Assembly (NCBI GenBank): GCA_014058105.1
Contig: JACGCM010001217.1
Span: forward strand, 434,001-498,000
Reading direction: 5' to 3'
Source of the DNA: Kingdonia uniflora
Lineage: Eukaryota; Streptophyta; Magnoliopsida; Ranunculales; Circaeasteraceae
DNA length: 64,000 nucleotides
In this document: piece after piece, positions 45,638 to 57,190 of the stretch
How the letters are laid out: the number at the start of each line of letters is the position of its first letter
Position numbering within the stretch: position 1 is the first letter of the stretch
Notes under the pieces: generated by a model
Database searches by the model: none
Told to the model about the DNA's origin: nothing
The model's input: the letters and a program-made list of their open reading frames with translations, nothing else
Translations under genes and position numbers: made by a program

Positions 45638-46215
45638 TATTAAGTAATGAATTTGAATTGGTTTCGTTGATGTTCATTTTGTTCGTGGGATGAACGAGGG
45701 TCAAGGACGAAGGAAAAGATCATTCAAGTAATTTTTTAGTGTTTTGTTCGAGCATGACATTTGTCTGTTTGAACAGAAGATGTAGAGACCTCTCTATTCA
45801 AATAGACTTTAGTTTCTATTCGAATAAAATTCTTAGACAGAGCTCTATTCGAATAAACTTTAGTCTCTTTTCGAATAAACCTCGTATTCTCAGTTTCTTA
45901 AAGAAAGCTTAGTCATTCACTTGCCTCGTGATTCGTGCTTCGAGCCCTAACTTATGAAAAGTCTTTTCAAGTATATAAGAGATACTTAGAGTGCTTCTTA
46001 GGTAATCTAAGGTGAGTTTAATTCCAGAGAGGAACAAGGGTTTGATAGATTCATTGAAGCTTCAAGGAAGCTTGATAGATTGATTCTACCTTGTTTTCCA
46101 CTTCCATCCTACGGGTGTTTTTGTGTTTTGTTCTATGTTGGTTAATTTCTTGTTTGGCGATTTCCGCATTTCACTCTTATCGTAGAATTGAGATTAGTTA
46201 CCTCGATTCTGAACA
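45638..46215 (+). repeat. 3' LTR, RT-only copia element
   Basis: 578 bp. Has more intact CTATTCGAATA motifs than the 5' LTR (45800-45880). Confidence 0.9.
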
Positions 46216-46384
46216 CTTCTTTAATGGAACTGTATTGCTCTGTTTGAAGGTGATAAGGGCAACTATAGATGAAAGAGCTCTTCCAGCGGCAGACATAGAT
46301 ATTCAATATGTATAAGAAAACTATGATTATGTTGTCCTTGATAGAAGTACTCTTGTGACACATCCTTTTATTTATATTTATGAA

Positions 46385-46420
46385 CTAGTGGCAACCCGTG
46401 CCAATGTAACGGGTAATCAC
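46385..46420 (-). mobile_element. Helitron 3' terminus
   Basis: On the - strand: hairpin ACCCGT-TACATTGGC-ACGGGT (46414-46394), five bases, then CTAG (46388-46385) followed by a host T. This is the plant Helitron 3' end pattern (hairpin, CTRR, T). The element should extend to higher coordinates; its 5' TC end was not recognised. Confidence 0.6.
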
Positions 46421-47050
46421 TTTATCTTAAGAGTTTTTTTTGTAAAATGTTGTTCAACATGACTTTAGCTAGCGTTGCACATTAAATCAAGTCATTGTCA
46501 CTAGGGCTAACAACCTATTCATTTGGTATGGCATGGACCAATAGAATTAGTTGGTCATGAGGACCGCCTTGAACGAGTGTTTAACATAATTGGATTCTCC
46601 CGGGATCAATTCCCATCACAAGCGGGTGTGAAAAAATAAATAAATAAGTGTTGCAAACAATTCGGCTAGGTCTCAACCAAACTGGGTTTGGGTGACCCAC
46701 CTAACTCCTAACCCTGGGAGCGTGGCTCACACAAAGCTTTTTAATCTGTTATTAGATATCTTTTTTCTCTCTATTAAGGATTAATTTTGCATTGCAGAGA
46801 GGTATGATTTTGAAAATTTGGTATTAATTTGACGTTTTGTACATGATTGATATCCTTGATCTGTTAAATCAATACCAATGGCTGTTTCAAAGGTATTTTA
46901 GGGTATTTTACAACAATATTAGACTACGGTAGTATTTTTGCTGTACAGCATACATTCCCACAATCACATAGGTATATTATGTTCACTGTGGAAGTACCAG
47001 GTTCGCTGTGAAATTGGCCATGAAAACAGTGAAAAATCACATCGAAATCG
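46421..47050. other. No gene seen
   Basis: Possibly the body of the Helitron whose 3' end is at 46385. No Rep/helicase frame or captured gene was recognised. Confidence 0.35.
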
Positions 47051-47059
47051 AAGGAAAAA

Positions 47060-47520
47060 AAATCAAGAGCGGCTGACCAAGGGATGACATCATCCTAGTT
47101 TTTAGCTTTCTGACGTCAACAAGGGTTGAAGACGTAAGTCTGTGAGGAACCTGTAGTACTGAGGTGGCACTTCTAGATTAGCCCCACTGTACTGACATGG
47201 TAGAACCCCTACTAATTGACGTGCAAGGGGTAGGCCCCATCGATCAAGGTAACGTGTCAGCCATATGGCACACCAAATGTTAGTGATGACGTGACATCGA
47301 GGGTTCCACCGAGCTAATGTGGCACTGGGGGTTCACTGAGCTGACGTAGTACCGCGAGTCCCACACGCTGATATGGCATGCCACATGCGACATGCCACAT
47401 GCCACAAGTCACTACTGACGAGGCAGAATAGGACCCACATGCATTAACGTGTCAGGCTGCGTATCACGATGACATGTTGCCACTTTTCATCTAACAGTGA
47501 TACATGTCATCGGACCTGAA
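47060..47520. repeat. Array of degenerate TGACGTGGCA motifs
   Basis: About a dozen spaced copies related to CTGACGTGGCA or its complement occur within 460 bp, for example CTGACGTCAAC, TTGACGTGCAA, ACGTGTCAGC, ATGACGTGACA, CTGACGTAGTA, CTGACGAGGCA, ACGTGTCAGG. Many are altered at the CG step. TGACG is the core of as-1/bZIP sites. May belong to the leader of the gag relic downstream. Confidence 0.55.
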
Positions 47521-48590
47521 CCCGATTCAGTCCTGACCAGCTCCGGTTCATACCCAGGTCCAAACCCAGTCCAAGTTAGACCTGACCCAGACTTGACTAG
47601 ATCTGGTCCAGATCAAGTCTAACTCGGTTCTGGCTTAGTTTAAATATAGATTCAAACCTAGATCTCAGATCTGAACGCAGTTAAGACCATCCAGGTCATG
47701 ACAGACCACTGTTTTTGCTTTGACCTCTTGAAGAACCCTATTTTCAATTTTTTTTAAGAAAAATAACACTATAGGGTTAGTAGACCATTTTTATATTAGA
47801 TATAAATAAACATTTTAATATACTTAATCTCTTACAAAAGTTAGTAGAGTTTTAAAACACAGTATGTCCCTAGATACTAGTTATTATAAGCAAGGGCAGA
47901 GATAACACGAAATAATGACTAATTCATATATTAATTAGAGTCATTCATGAATACACTATAATATCCAAGATATTATTAAGCACTCAATCATTGATTGACC
48001 TAGTCTTGTTCCTAAAAATATAGCTTCCTAGGAACCAGTTTTTCGCATCTAGGTACAATTAGATGTTTCCTAATAGCATCTAGAAGTATATAGCTCATTA
48101 TAGCACTCTGATATACTCCTAGATTGTTAGTTCTAAGATAGGTTTATTAACCTATCTGGAGAACACAACAGAATTCAGGGATAAACCACTCATATGTTAA
48201 GCATCTAATATCCTCACATATTCGTAGCAAATAGTTCACTTGGTTAGAATATACAGATCTTGCTAAACTATGGAGCTTAGAATACTCTGGATAGTTAATT
48301 AAGGCTGCAACAACCAGTGGTTTTCAATACGTTGTATTGGATAAGACCTATTAAAACACACTTCTTATATTAAGATTAACTATTTACCAGGTAAATGAGT
48401 GATTTAACAAATATCATGAGTATTAGAATATAAACCAAGTTCACATAATAACTTTATTTAGAATTAGTTACTTTCCCCAATTTCTTTAAATTTACAATAA
48501 TATTCATTCATACATGGGAATGTTTATTACTGAACTACTACCAACACAAGATTTACATGTTGCATTTCATATGGGTGTAAAACTCAAAAG
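47521..48590. other. No gene seen; possible retroelement leader
   Basis: A C/T-rich stretch with repeated ACCCAGTCC/GACCTGACCC-type strings (47520-47650), then AT-rich DNA up to the gag relic. No LTR pair for that relic was found within the window. Confidence 0.4.
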
Positions 48591-49470
48591 TCTTGATTAC
48601 CCTCTATTGATGCTCGAAGGCACCAACTATCTTAATTGGTGTATGGTTGTCAAGCTCCAGTTGCGTTCAATGAGTATCTCTTAGACTATTATTCTCAACA
48701 ATACCACTTCTGAAGCCTTCAAGGCCATGGCTCTGTTAGCCATTTGCCATCATCTTCACTTGGAGTTGATGATGGAATATATCCATATTACTAATCATCT
48801 GGACTTATGAGACAGTTTACAGTAGCGATTTGGGCTACAGTAGATCATTAGGTTGCCAAAACTTCTAAACCAATGGAATAAACTTCTGTTCTGTAACTTC
48901 AAGAATATGGCAGCGTACAACGCGGCAATCCAGAAAGTTATATTGTTACTCTTGCTGAGTGATGACAAAGTCTTCCAGATAAAGATGATTCATAAAACTT
49001 TATCTACATTTTATGTTTTCAATACTATTAGTCAGAAAGAGTTTGAGAAAATGAATTTCAAGAAGCATTCTGATCTGATCCAGGCACTACTCATCATTGA
49101 GTAAGACATACAACTAGTTACGAAGAATAATAAATTGAACCCAACTAGGAGGATACCATCACCTGGGGTGTAGGAGATCAGGTCTGCAGATCGCAGAAAT
49201 GGCAAAAACCAGAAGACTTTAGGTCCTTAGGAGAATCAAGGATTCAAAAAGTTTGTTATAGGAGGAGACAAAAGAAGATCAAAGAAACTAGATCATGGAT
49301 CTCCATGTTTTGATTATGGTGAAGTCGGACACTGGACATGATACTGTCACGTACCTTGGACGACCAAGCATACTGTCAATTAGACTCACCACCTGGATGA
49401 CGAGATCAATTCTATAGCAATAGAATTATAATCAAGAGACTTCTTCGAAGATACTGATACAGTGATAGAC
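48590..49470 (+). pseudogene. Retrotransposon Gag relic (UBN2-type)
   Basis: Broken frames give LLEGTNYLNW, then LPKLLNQWNKLLFCNFKNMA, YNAAIQKVILLL, IHKTLSTFYVFNTISQKEFE and KHSDLIQALLIIE, the order seen in a widespread plant copia-type Gag. A degenerate zinc knuckle (CFDYGEVGHW) follows near 49300. It is interrupted at 49475 by the 14.5-kb Tat element, with the relic's continuation expected right of 63979. Many stops; non-functional. Confidence 0.75.
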
Positions 49471-49475
49471 CATAC

Positions 49476-50150
49476 TGTAATAGGCTATTTTCGTATTGAA
49501 CGAAGATAGTGCCTTACACCCTTAAAATATGGGATATTAACTAGGAACTATAAGCAATTAACACAAATTTTAACGTGGAAAACACTTGAATGGGTTAAAA
49601 ACTACGACCTCCCCTGAGAATTTCTGAAAGAATGGTGTTTATATAGATGCTAGCTATTACAAAGGGAAAGAGATTGGATATCTGAGTTTTGGCAAGAATC
49701 ACTTTTTCTAAGAGTTCTCTAAATGATAATAGCCATCATGGATCCTGATCTCCAGGTCTCTTTTTATAGGTCTTATAATATGACCGTTGGTTAAATTGAT
49801 GACGTACATTTTGGTCGTCAGTATTTGATAAGTCTTTTTGAGGTCTTTTGTAACGTTTTGATACTTGCTGATCTGTAACGGATCTATTGATGTCCTTAGC
49901 TGTAACTTCAAACTGTTGATAAAGATACGATCTCTAACGATATTCGTATGTATACGAACTGTTTATGGATATCTGAGTGTCTTCGCCTGTGCGATGTTAC
50001 TAGATGCTTCAATATCCTCAAACTGTAGGTGAAGAAGTCTGTATTGTAATCTGCTTGCTCTCAGTTCTTGGCTGGTTCTCAGTATGTTTATACAAACTAT
50101 GTGAGCTCGAATAACGGGCTTAGTAGGAGGATTAGGAATAAGCCCTTACA
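49476..50150 (-). repeat. 3' LTR of Tat element
   Basis: 675 bp. On + it starts TGTAATAGG and ends CCCTTACA. Confidence 0.93.
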
Positions 50151-51960
50151 ACTGCCCCCTTTCAGCCAATAGCAGAAGAAGCGTGTGTAGTGAGTGGTGT
50201 TGTTGAGAAGTCCGATCGCTTTAAATGTTGTATTGATGGCTTCCTAGGTATCTGGAGGAATAATTGTTTTGACTTTTGGGTCTCCCAAAAATGTTGCTTG
50301 AGATGTGTGCTTGTGATATAGACTTTCGTGGAAGTGGTGGCCTACATTTAAATGATGCTGCTATATAAAAAATGGTGACCATTTGCTTTTACTATTCATC
50401 TTGCAACCTGTCAGTCGCCTAGATTTGCATAAGTAGTATCGATGGTGACTACTCGTCGTCAGGCGTATGAGGAGAGAGTTCAGAACAAGATGATGATTCT
50501 GTAAACTCGCTATTTTGGGAGCCAAATTCTCTCTCTTCCAACCCCAATCTCTGTTCCTCCAACTTTTCATGGGATTACGAAGGAAGAGGTAGAAGAGGCA
50601 GGGATGACTTTCATCAAATGTGGCGCTTCCACTACGTGGTTCTATTTGCTGTGCACCGTCGGTTCTGCTTGTGGCTGCTTACAAAGGATGCGGTGGCGGC
50701 AGAAGATGAGAAGGCTGGGGTGTCGTCTGTAAAGTATTGTCGATATCCTGCGAAAGATTGGGTGTTGTAATGGTAGAGGTGGTCCTTTGTCTTCAGTAGT
50801 TGCGGAGATGGTGGGGATTACAGAGGGATGGTGGGATTAACTTTGTCCTCTACCTCACTCCAATTCCACTTCTTAGGCTTTGAGTTCTTCTGCTAGTCCC
50901 GCCATTGTTTCTGCTCAAGTGTTGCACTGTCATGTGTAATATGGGTTATTCTTTGTAAAAGAAATATTTGTCTGTAGAACTTGTAATCTTGATTTTTGAT
51001 TTGACTGAAGTATTCGTCCCTGTAAATTTTTTGCCTTGAATAATAAATTCGAACTTTATTATCTTGTCTTGTAAGTATTTGAAACTTCTTGAATGAACTG
51101 TTGTAAGACTCTGTGGAACAATTATCGATCTAGTCAAAGATTACATAGGTTGAAAAAATTTAAATCGAATTGTTACAGAGTTGGATGGAGTATATGTGAA
51201 CTGCGTAGACCGCGCTATATATTTGTTTCCTTGTTGAGATATTTTATTGTCGACCATAATATATTTTGTACGCGATATAAGCTTTTGTTGTACGATTATC
51301 ATCATAGACAACTTGAGCAATTGATGATCTTGGTGTCGAACTTGGTCGTAGCTTCTGATGTTGTATGTTTTTTGAAATTATGTTAGATGTAGAGCTATAT
51401 GAGGCAGAAGTTCATGAAATCGTACTGGAAAAGCTTGCTAGAGAGGATGAGGGAGCTGCTAGTGGGGAAATCAGTCCATGTGGTGACGAGAACCATCCAT
51501 TTATAATTATATGCAAGGTCGGATGCGTGACCATACTAAAATGATTTATTTGTATCGAGGTCGCTTTGTCATCACTTTCTGTATCTGGGAGAAAGATTGA
51601 ATGAAATATAATTATAGCAGGATTTATTGCTGATTTTCTGCGTCTGTCAGATCAAAAGTAAGATAAGTGACAGCTGGAAAAAGTTGTACTAGGGTTTTGA
51701 ACTGGCACTCATGCTATAAATAGTATACTAGGATCGTGCAGCCATAAAAGGTTGTTACTATATACGTAAGTAATCGTGCTACATGATCTGTACAAATCTT
51801 CTTGGGCAGTGAATCCTTAATAATGGCAAAGGAGAGAGACAGACGCAATAACCGAACACGTTACTCCAAAAATCATTATTAGGGCAAACGAAAAGACGTG
51901 TCTGCTAGGAGAGATGATGCTGACATCTGTCCCAAAGAGCCGTCATTTCAGAAACTGATG
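50151..51960. other. Tat element 3' untranslated region
   Basis: Mostly non-coding. On the + strand 50442-50940 shows broken coding-like sequence (VTTRRQAYEERVQNKMM, PPTFHGITKEEVEEAGM) that may be a decayed exon of the antisense gene. The rest is AT-rich. Confidence 0.45.
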
Positions 51961-51965
51961 GATAA

Positions 51966-51972
51966 TATAAAA
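51966..51972 (+). promoter_or_regulatory. TATA box for the antisense ORF
   Basis: TATAAAA followed by CTTATCTTTCGTC, a GAGAGAGAAAG leader and an ATG at 52136. It offers a promoter for + strand transcription against the - strand retroelement. Inference from motif and position. Confidence 0.4.
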
Positions 51973-52135
51973 GCTTATCTTTCGTCTTTTCTTAAACCAC
52001 ATTAAATTGCAGAGAGAGAAAGAAGCATTTCTTGAGAGAGAAAATCTTCAAACTTTGATCGTAGTCTACCATTAAATTGTGATTTTTCTAGGAAAACCGT
52101 CGTCTTGCCGTCTAAAGTGAGAGTGGTGACCGGAA

Positions 52136-53330
52136 ATGACGATTGCTGCTCTTCTAGTACAAGTTAGTAATCCTGTTTCTGCCATTTTTGTTGTTTATTG
52201 CTTGTCATGGTAGATGGTAGTTTGAATACTTTGTTGGGTAAGGCTATGGGAGGAGGCCTATTTTAGTATAAACTCTGAACAGACTTTTCCTGTATGTGGT
52301 AGATGCGTTCTAAAAATTCAAAACCCAGTAGTAAAATGGTTGTATCCTCCAGTGAGGAATCATCGTCCTCTGGTAGGACTATAGATGATGTAGAGGAGAG
52401 TGGTACCATTGCTGTTGATATACCGGTTGTTCAGTCTGAGGAGGATGGGGAATTGCATGTGGAAATTGAGACTGGGAAATTTTTTAGGTATCCCAAGAAT
52501 GTAGACGTAGCAAAGAAATTTTTACAGTATAAAAAAGGATTAGATGGAAAATGGGAGTATTATATGATGAATGCGGGGTTGTGGTTTAGGGCTCTTGTGA
52601 GGCCATGTGGTAAGATAGAACACTATCAGGTGCCTTCTCTGGATCAGTGGAAGTGAAATATGGGTATAAGAGATGATATAGTTATCTCTTATTATAACGG
52701 GACTGGTGCAAAGGTCATAGAGGAAGGATTCCTTTGTTACCTGAACCAGGTCGTATATGGGTTGAGCATTCCCTAACCTTTTTCCAAAAGGAGGTAATGA
52801 ATGTTCTAAAGAGCTGCCCTGGCAAATTAAATGCTAATGTCATTGAGATGATGAAGGTCTATGAAGCCCTTAACAAAAGATGGAGAGATGGTGGTATTGC
52901 GAGACAGTTCGTTGCGGACGATGTCTTGAAATACTATAAGTTTAAATATATGAAAGATCGAAAGAGTGGATACTTATTTAGTGATTTGGCGAAGCCTAAA
53001 TTCTTTGATTTGGAATCTACTGGGAGGCCCTGGTGTGACCATCTTGTGATGGTGCAGGGTAATTGTATGCAAGTGCCTGGGGAACCAGCGCTTGAACTGA
53101 TATATAAGAATTTTAATGAGAGTAAGTATTTTCATTCTGCCTGTAGTTCGTCTTTTAACTTGTTGCGAGCTGCTAACATAGTTTATTGTTGACTTGGTAG
53201 AGCCTAATCCCAAAGGTGTTGCTGATTCATCAAGTCTGTTTGACGTCGTTAGTCGTAAAGGAAACAAACTGAACAAAGTTCTTGGGGAGTTAGGTATCTG
53301 TCGAGAGAAAAGGCTAAACTTTGTTGTTGC
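52136..53330 (+). pseudogene. Antisense ORF of Tat element, N-terminal part
   Basis: A small exon 52136-52162 (MTIAALLVQ) can be joined in phase to 52303 onward through GTTAGT and TGTGGTAG. The frame 52303-52656 has a Ser/Glu-rich start (SSSEESSSSGRTIDDVEES) and then KWEYYMMNAGLWFRALVRPC. After a TGA at 52654 the same frame runs to about 52770 (YYNGTGAKVIEEGFLCYLN), then shifts to 52770-53192 (LTFFQKEVMNVLKSCPG, DVLKYYKFKYMKDRKSGYLF). A further intron (donor near 53120, acceptor near 53201) would join EPNPKGVADSSSLFD. The layout resembles the putative gypsy-type transposase domain carried antisense in Tat elements. Function unknown. One stop and one frameshift are seen. Confidence 0.65.
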
Positions 53331-53359
53331 AAAAGTTTGACGAACTCATCAAAATTGAG

Positions 53360-54238
53360 CTATGGCTACTTCTAGTACTACTTTTGATGACATTATGGAG
53401 ATTCCTCCTTGTGTTGCGGGTACTTCGAGTACCCAAAATCGACGACCTAGAGGAAAAAGGGCGTTACCCCTTTCAGAGCAAACAGTTCTTGCGCAGACAT
53501 TATAGGTGGAGACTGAGGTGGTGGATACTGCTGTAAATATGGCACCTCCTCTGAAGAAGCAGAAACAATAGTTCGGGAAAGATAGCCGAGCTTCTTCAAA
53601 GGTGGCCAATCCCAAAGCGATGGAGCAGGAGGCGCTAGAGTTGGCGAAGCGTGATCCAATAGGCCTTGATACTCAAATTCAATCCAGTATATCGCAGGTA
53701 TGCATGATAATTATATCTGTTTAAGTGATGATCAGATCTGTAATAATGTTTTGTTGTATTTGTGGTGCAGCTTTCTGCTGCTTGGCGATCAGCCGTGGAG
53801 GTGCTGAAGGTAGCTGCTGCGGAGCGTGCCGAGCATGACGCAGAGAAAGCAGCATTAAATGAACAATTGAAGGAGCAAACTGCGCTATGTGAGCAGTTTC
53901 AGAAGGAGAAGACTTAATGGTCAGAGCAGCTGGAGCATGAGAAAACTTCGCAGAAGAAGCAGTTCGAGACAGAGATTGTTGTGTTGAAGGAAGAGCTCAA
54001 AGCTGATGGTAAAAAAGCTCTCGACAGTGTGGTGGCTGCTCAAAATAGTCTGGTTCAGGCATTTTACTTCTGGGGTTTGAGGGAAGATAATGTCAATCTT
54101 GCTATTGCTGGAAAGTATAGTGAGATAATTTTCCCAGAGGAGGATGCTTTTCCAGTGGCTGAACAACCTTCTGAGCAAACCCCGACTCCTCCAGTGGCTG
54201 ATAACACGACCAAGGAGGTAGCAAGGGCTAATTCTTGA
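53360..54238 (+). pseudogene. Antisense ORF, coiled-coil part 1
   Basis: Begins near 53362 with MATSSTTFDDIMEIPPC, a basic Ser-rich stretch, and a donor at about 53697 (CGCAGGTATGC). After an acceptor near 53770 (TTTGTGGTGCAG) comes a long charged coiled coil (LSAAWRSAVEVLKVAAAERA, EQLEHEKTSQKKQFE), then FYFWGLREDNVNLAIAGKYS and a Pro-rich tail ending at 54238. Stops at 53503 and 53917 break it. No enzymatic motif is seen; probably structural or a dimerisation region. Confidence 0.55.
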
Positions 54239-54379
54239 TTATGTAGTTGCAACATAGTTCTGTGGCTTGTTTGGTCGAATTTGTCATTTGTATTGGTGAT
54301 GGGACTATTTTTGCCGAGACTTGGATTTTTTGCGGTTTCTATTGATATATGTTGTTTTGATGGTGAATGTATAATGTGT

Positions 54380-57018
54380 ATGTAGGAGGTAGTTCGTTTG
54401 AGAGGGAAAGTGAGCGAGATGGAGAAGGCCTTGAGTCGAGCAAGGGATTTTATCAATCGTAGTCAACAGGTACACAATAAACTTAAATATGAGAGACGTC
54501 TTCATAAGTCAAAATTTGATAACTCCTTTAAGGAGTTATTTGAGCTGCAATGTAGATATGGGAAGATAAAGGAGAGGGATGAGGTTTTGCGAAAATAGAG
54601 TGATAGGTTCATTTTACTCCAAAAATCCCTTAAGGATAAGCAGTTCGTAGGTGAGAGCAATAAGTTAGAGTGTCAAAGGTCATTTTTTTCTTTGACACTT
54701 TTTTTTAGGCCGAAGTTGATAGTGAGCGGGGCTTGAAGGATACCTATTTATCACTGTTAACTGAGAGAGACGTAGTGCCAGACCCAGCTCGAGTAAAATT
54801 CTTAGCACAAGAAGCGTGTAATCGCCATAATATAGAGGCAAAAAGATGTTCTGCTCGGGCTGGTGTATCCATCATATGGGGTGGTGTAGGTCCATTGCCT
54901 AATGAGCTTGACTTTTGTAGGGGCAAAGAATGATGAGGATCCTTTTCTTCAATATAAAGAAGGAAGATAGAGGGGTTCAGACACAATTAGAAAACAATCT
55001 GAAGTATGCTGGTGACGAACTGGAGCGATGTAAAGAACGTAATGTGTGTTTGGCGAGGGAAAATGTGGAGTGTGATAAGTTGTTATAGAGTTTGGAGAAG
55101 AGGGTGAAGTTGTTAGAAGTGCGTTTACTAGATACGCATAAATGTCTGCAAGTCTCCCAATCGCGTTTGAAAAAGTACCTTACTCCAAAGCGGGGAAAAC
55201 GTGTTGTTAAAACAGACAATGAATGTCAGATAGCTGATGTGAACAAATTTTATGGGGGCGAGCTTGAAAGAGTAGAAAATGAATTTAGACATTATATCTT
55301 GAGTTGTGGTAAAGATGTTGAAGTAGAGAATGATAAAGTTGAAAATATGTGGTTTTCAAAAGGTAATTAGGGTGGAGGAGCTTCGACCTCGAAACCGCGA
55401 GCTGAAAGGTCTGAGGAAGAGGAGGTAGAAGATTTGTTACCACGCACATGGCCTAAGACTCGACATTAAGAGATCGTAATCTTCGATGATCCTTTGCAAG
55501 TAGATGTGAGTAGTAGTAGGGTTCCATCATAAGCCAACTAACTGTGGCATATAATTGTGCTCTGTATAATGTAGTTGATTTGTGTATCATAGCTTGATGT
55601 TGTAATATATGTTGTTGAATGATATGGCTTGCTTGTATGAATATTTGTTGATAGATGTATGCCCTTTATAATTTGTTCTTCTAGGCTGATGTCGATGAGC
55701 AGAAAAGCTATCCATAGACATGCCTATAGACATGAAATCCTCACACATAGACACGAAAGCGAGCCATAGACATGAAATCGTCACACGACATGTGCCTTGT
55801 AGCCGACTTCAACATACTAGAAGTGAAGGGGACCGGAGCTACTTGTTGTTTTTTTGGCGCTTGATTCCTTAACTACCATTCCACCTGTAGCGAATGTACT
55901 GCCGTTCGTTCTACTTCTCTGCTTCAAAGAAAGAGCTAACCGCAGAATTGCAGCAGTGTTTGTTGGCGATTGAAAATACGACCTTGGTTGAACTCAAAGC
56001 TGGAGGCTGATATATTGAAGCTGTAGAGTCGGTTGAATGCTGTAACTATAGAGTTGTCAAGTAAGGATGCAGAGATATTGACTGCCCATAATGAAGCCAA
56101 GTTGTGGAAAGAGTCTTTGAAGAAGAAAAAATTGGAAACCATGGCTGCGAACCAACAAGTCTTGGATCTTTCGAGTACGATTGAAAAATAGAAGAATGAT
56201 CTATTGTATCATCAATCGATATTAACAGATAATGCTGATCTCTTAAAGATGAGAGATGCTGAACTCTGTAATATGCGAGGGCGTCTGAAAAGCTAAGCTG
56301 GGATTTGTGTGATGCTCGAGATTCGTGTCAGAGAAAAAGTGACATTGCCAAAACTCACGAGGAAGCATGTTCCAAGAGAGATTGAAAGCTGAATGAAACC
56401 ATCAATAAGTGTAACACACAGATCGCCGATCTAGAACAGGAAAAGAAATCCCTGGTAATGGAGTGTCTGTAAGGTAATAATGTTTATGGGGAGCTTCATC
56501 TGGAGTGTAAGGAGTTGCAAAGGTTGGTGGATGCTGCAGACGACGAAAGCAAGTATTCTCAGAAGGTGTGTGATAAGTTGCAACGTCTGAAGGACGAGAT
56601 GGGGCGTAGTGTACAGATAACGAAGTAATATAGGGATTTATTGCTGCATGAGAAAAAGATTCTGGCAGATCAATGCCAGGATCTTGACGACGAACTAACC
56701 AAAGTGAAGATCAAGCTTGGTGAAGCTATGTTGTTAACTGCATATAATGCTACATTGCGCACTATGGCTATGTTGCATGCTGATGTAGAGAAATTGCGGC
56801 AAGAGCGTGATTCGATCTTGGCTGCTTCCACTGAGCACGGTATGAAGTATGATTTGCAGCTAGCGCGGTTATCTTATATAAATAATCTGATGTCGTGGGT
56901 TATGGAGCTGTTGAATGCGTCTCTTACTGTAGTTAATTCTGATATACCTTTCCCTGCCTTACTTTCGTCTGGGCCTGGGGAAAGTTCAAATGTTATACAC
57001 CCGAAGCAAGAAGAATAG
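54380..57018 (+). pseudogene. Antisense ORF, coiled-coil part 2
   Basis: A succession of open stretches (54398-54598, 54733-54933, 55092-55370, 56641-57018) is almost entirely Glu/Lys/Leu/Arg heptad-like sequence, for example EMEKALSRARDFINRSQQV, VKLLEVRLLDTHKCLQVSQ and DQCQDLDDELTKVKIKLGEA. The last ends LLSSGPGESSNVIHPKQEE. They look like exons or frameshifted pieces of one long coiled-coil protein or of two diverged copies. There is no known catalytic domain. The + strand bias over 5 kb, against the element's own direction, is the point of interest. Confidence 0.5.
55715..55790 (+). repeat. Short tandem repeats CATAGACATGAAATC
   Basis: Repeats of CATAGACATGAAATC(C/G)TCACAC at about 40-bp spacing, with a third, diverged CATAGACACGAAAGC between them. 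Confidence 0.6.
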
Positions 57019-57190
57019 TTATCTGTAATTAGACAGAGTGTAAATATGTCTTTGTTGTAGAAAAAATGTGAAACGTTGAGTTAAATTTTTTTTTTGTTTT
57101 TGTTTTCTCTATGAATTGCCGAATTGGGTGAACCAATAAATAACCATGTAGAGATATATGACTGGAGTGATGTTGTATTATCTTTTGTAT

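Larger units (their letters stand above)
43242..46215 (+). mobile_element. Copia element, RT-RNase H only
   Basis: LTRs at 43242-43825 and 45638-46215 (start TGTTAAG/TATTAAG, end TTAACA/TGAACA). A primer-binding-like TGGTATCGAAGCGC (43828-43841) follows the 5' LTR, and a polypurine tract GAGTGGGAGA precedes the 3' LTR. The interior begins almost directly with reverse transcriptase and runs through RNase H; gag, protease and integrase are missing. Flanking 5-mers (TTTTT and CTTCT) match poorly, so the target duplication has decayed. Confidence 0.9.

Noticed and set aside
46560..46630. Box B-like GGGATCAATTCCC, possible SINE
   Set aside because: The upstream box A match is too weak and no SINE tail follows.
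51093..51386. 97-codon + strand ORF in the Tat 3' region
   Set aside because: Composition is Tyr/Leu/Arg-rich with no conserved pattern and no link to the neighbouring antisense exons.
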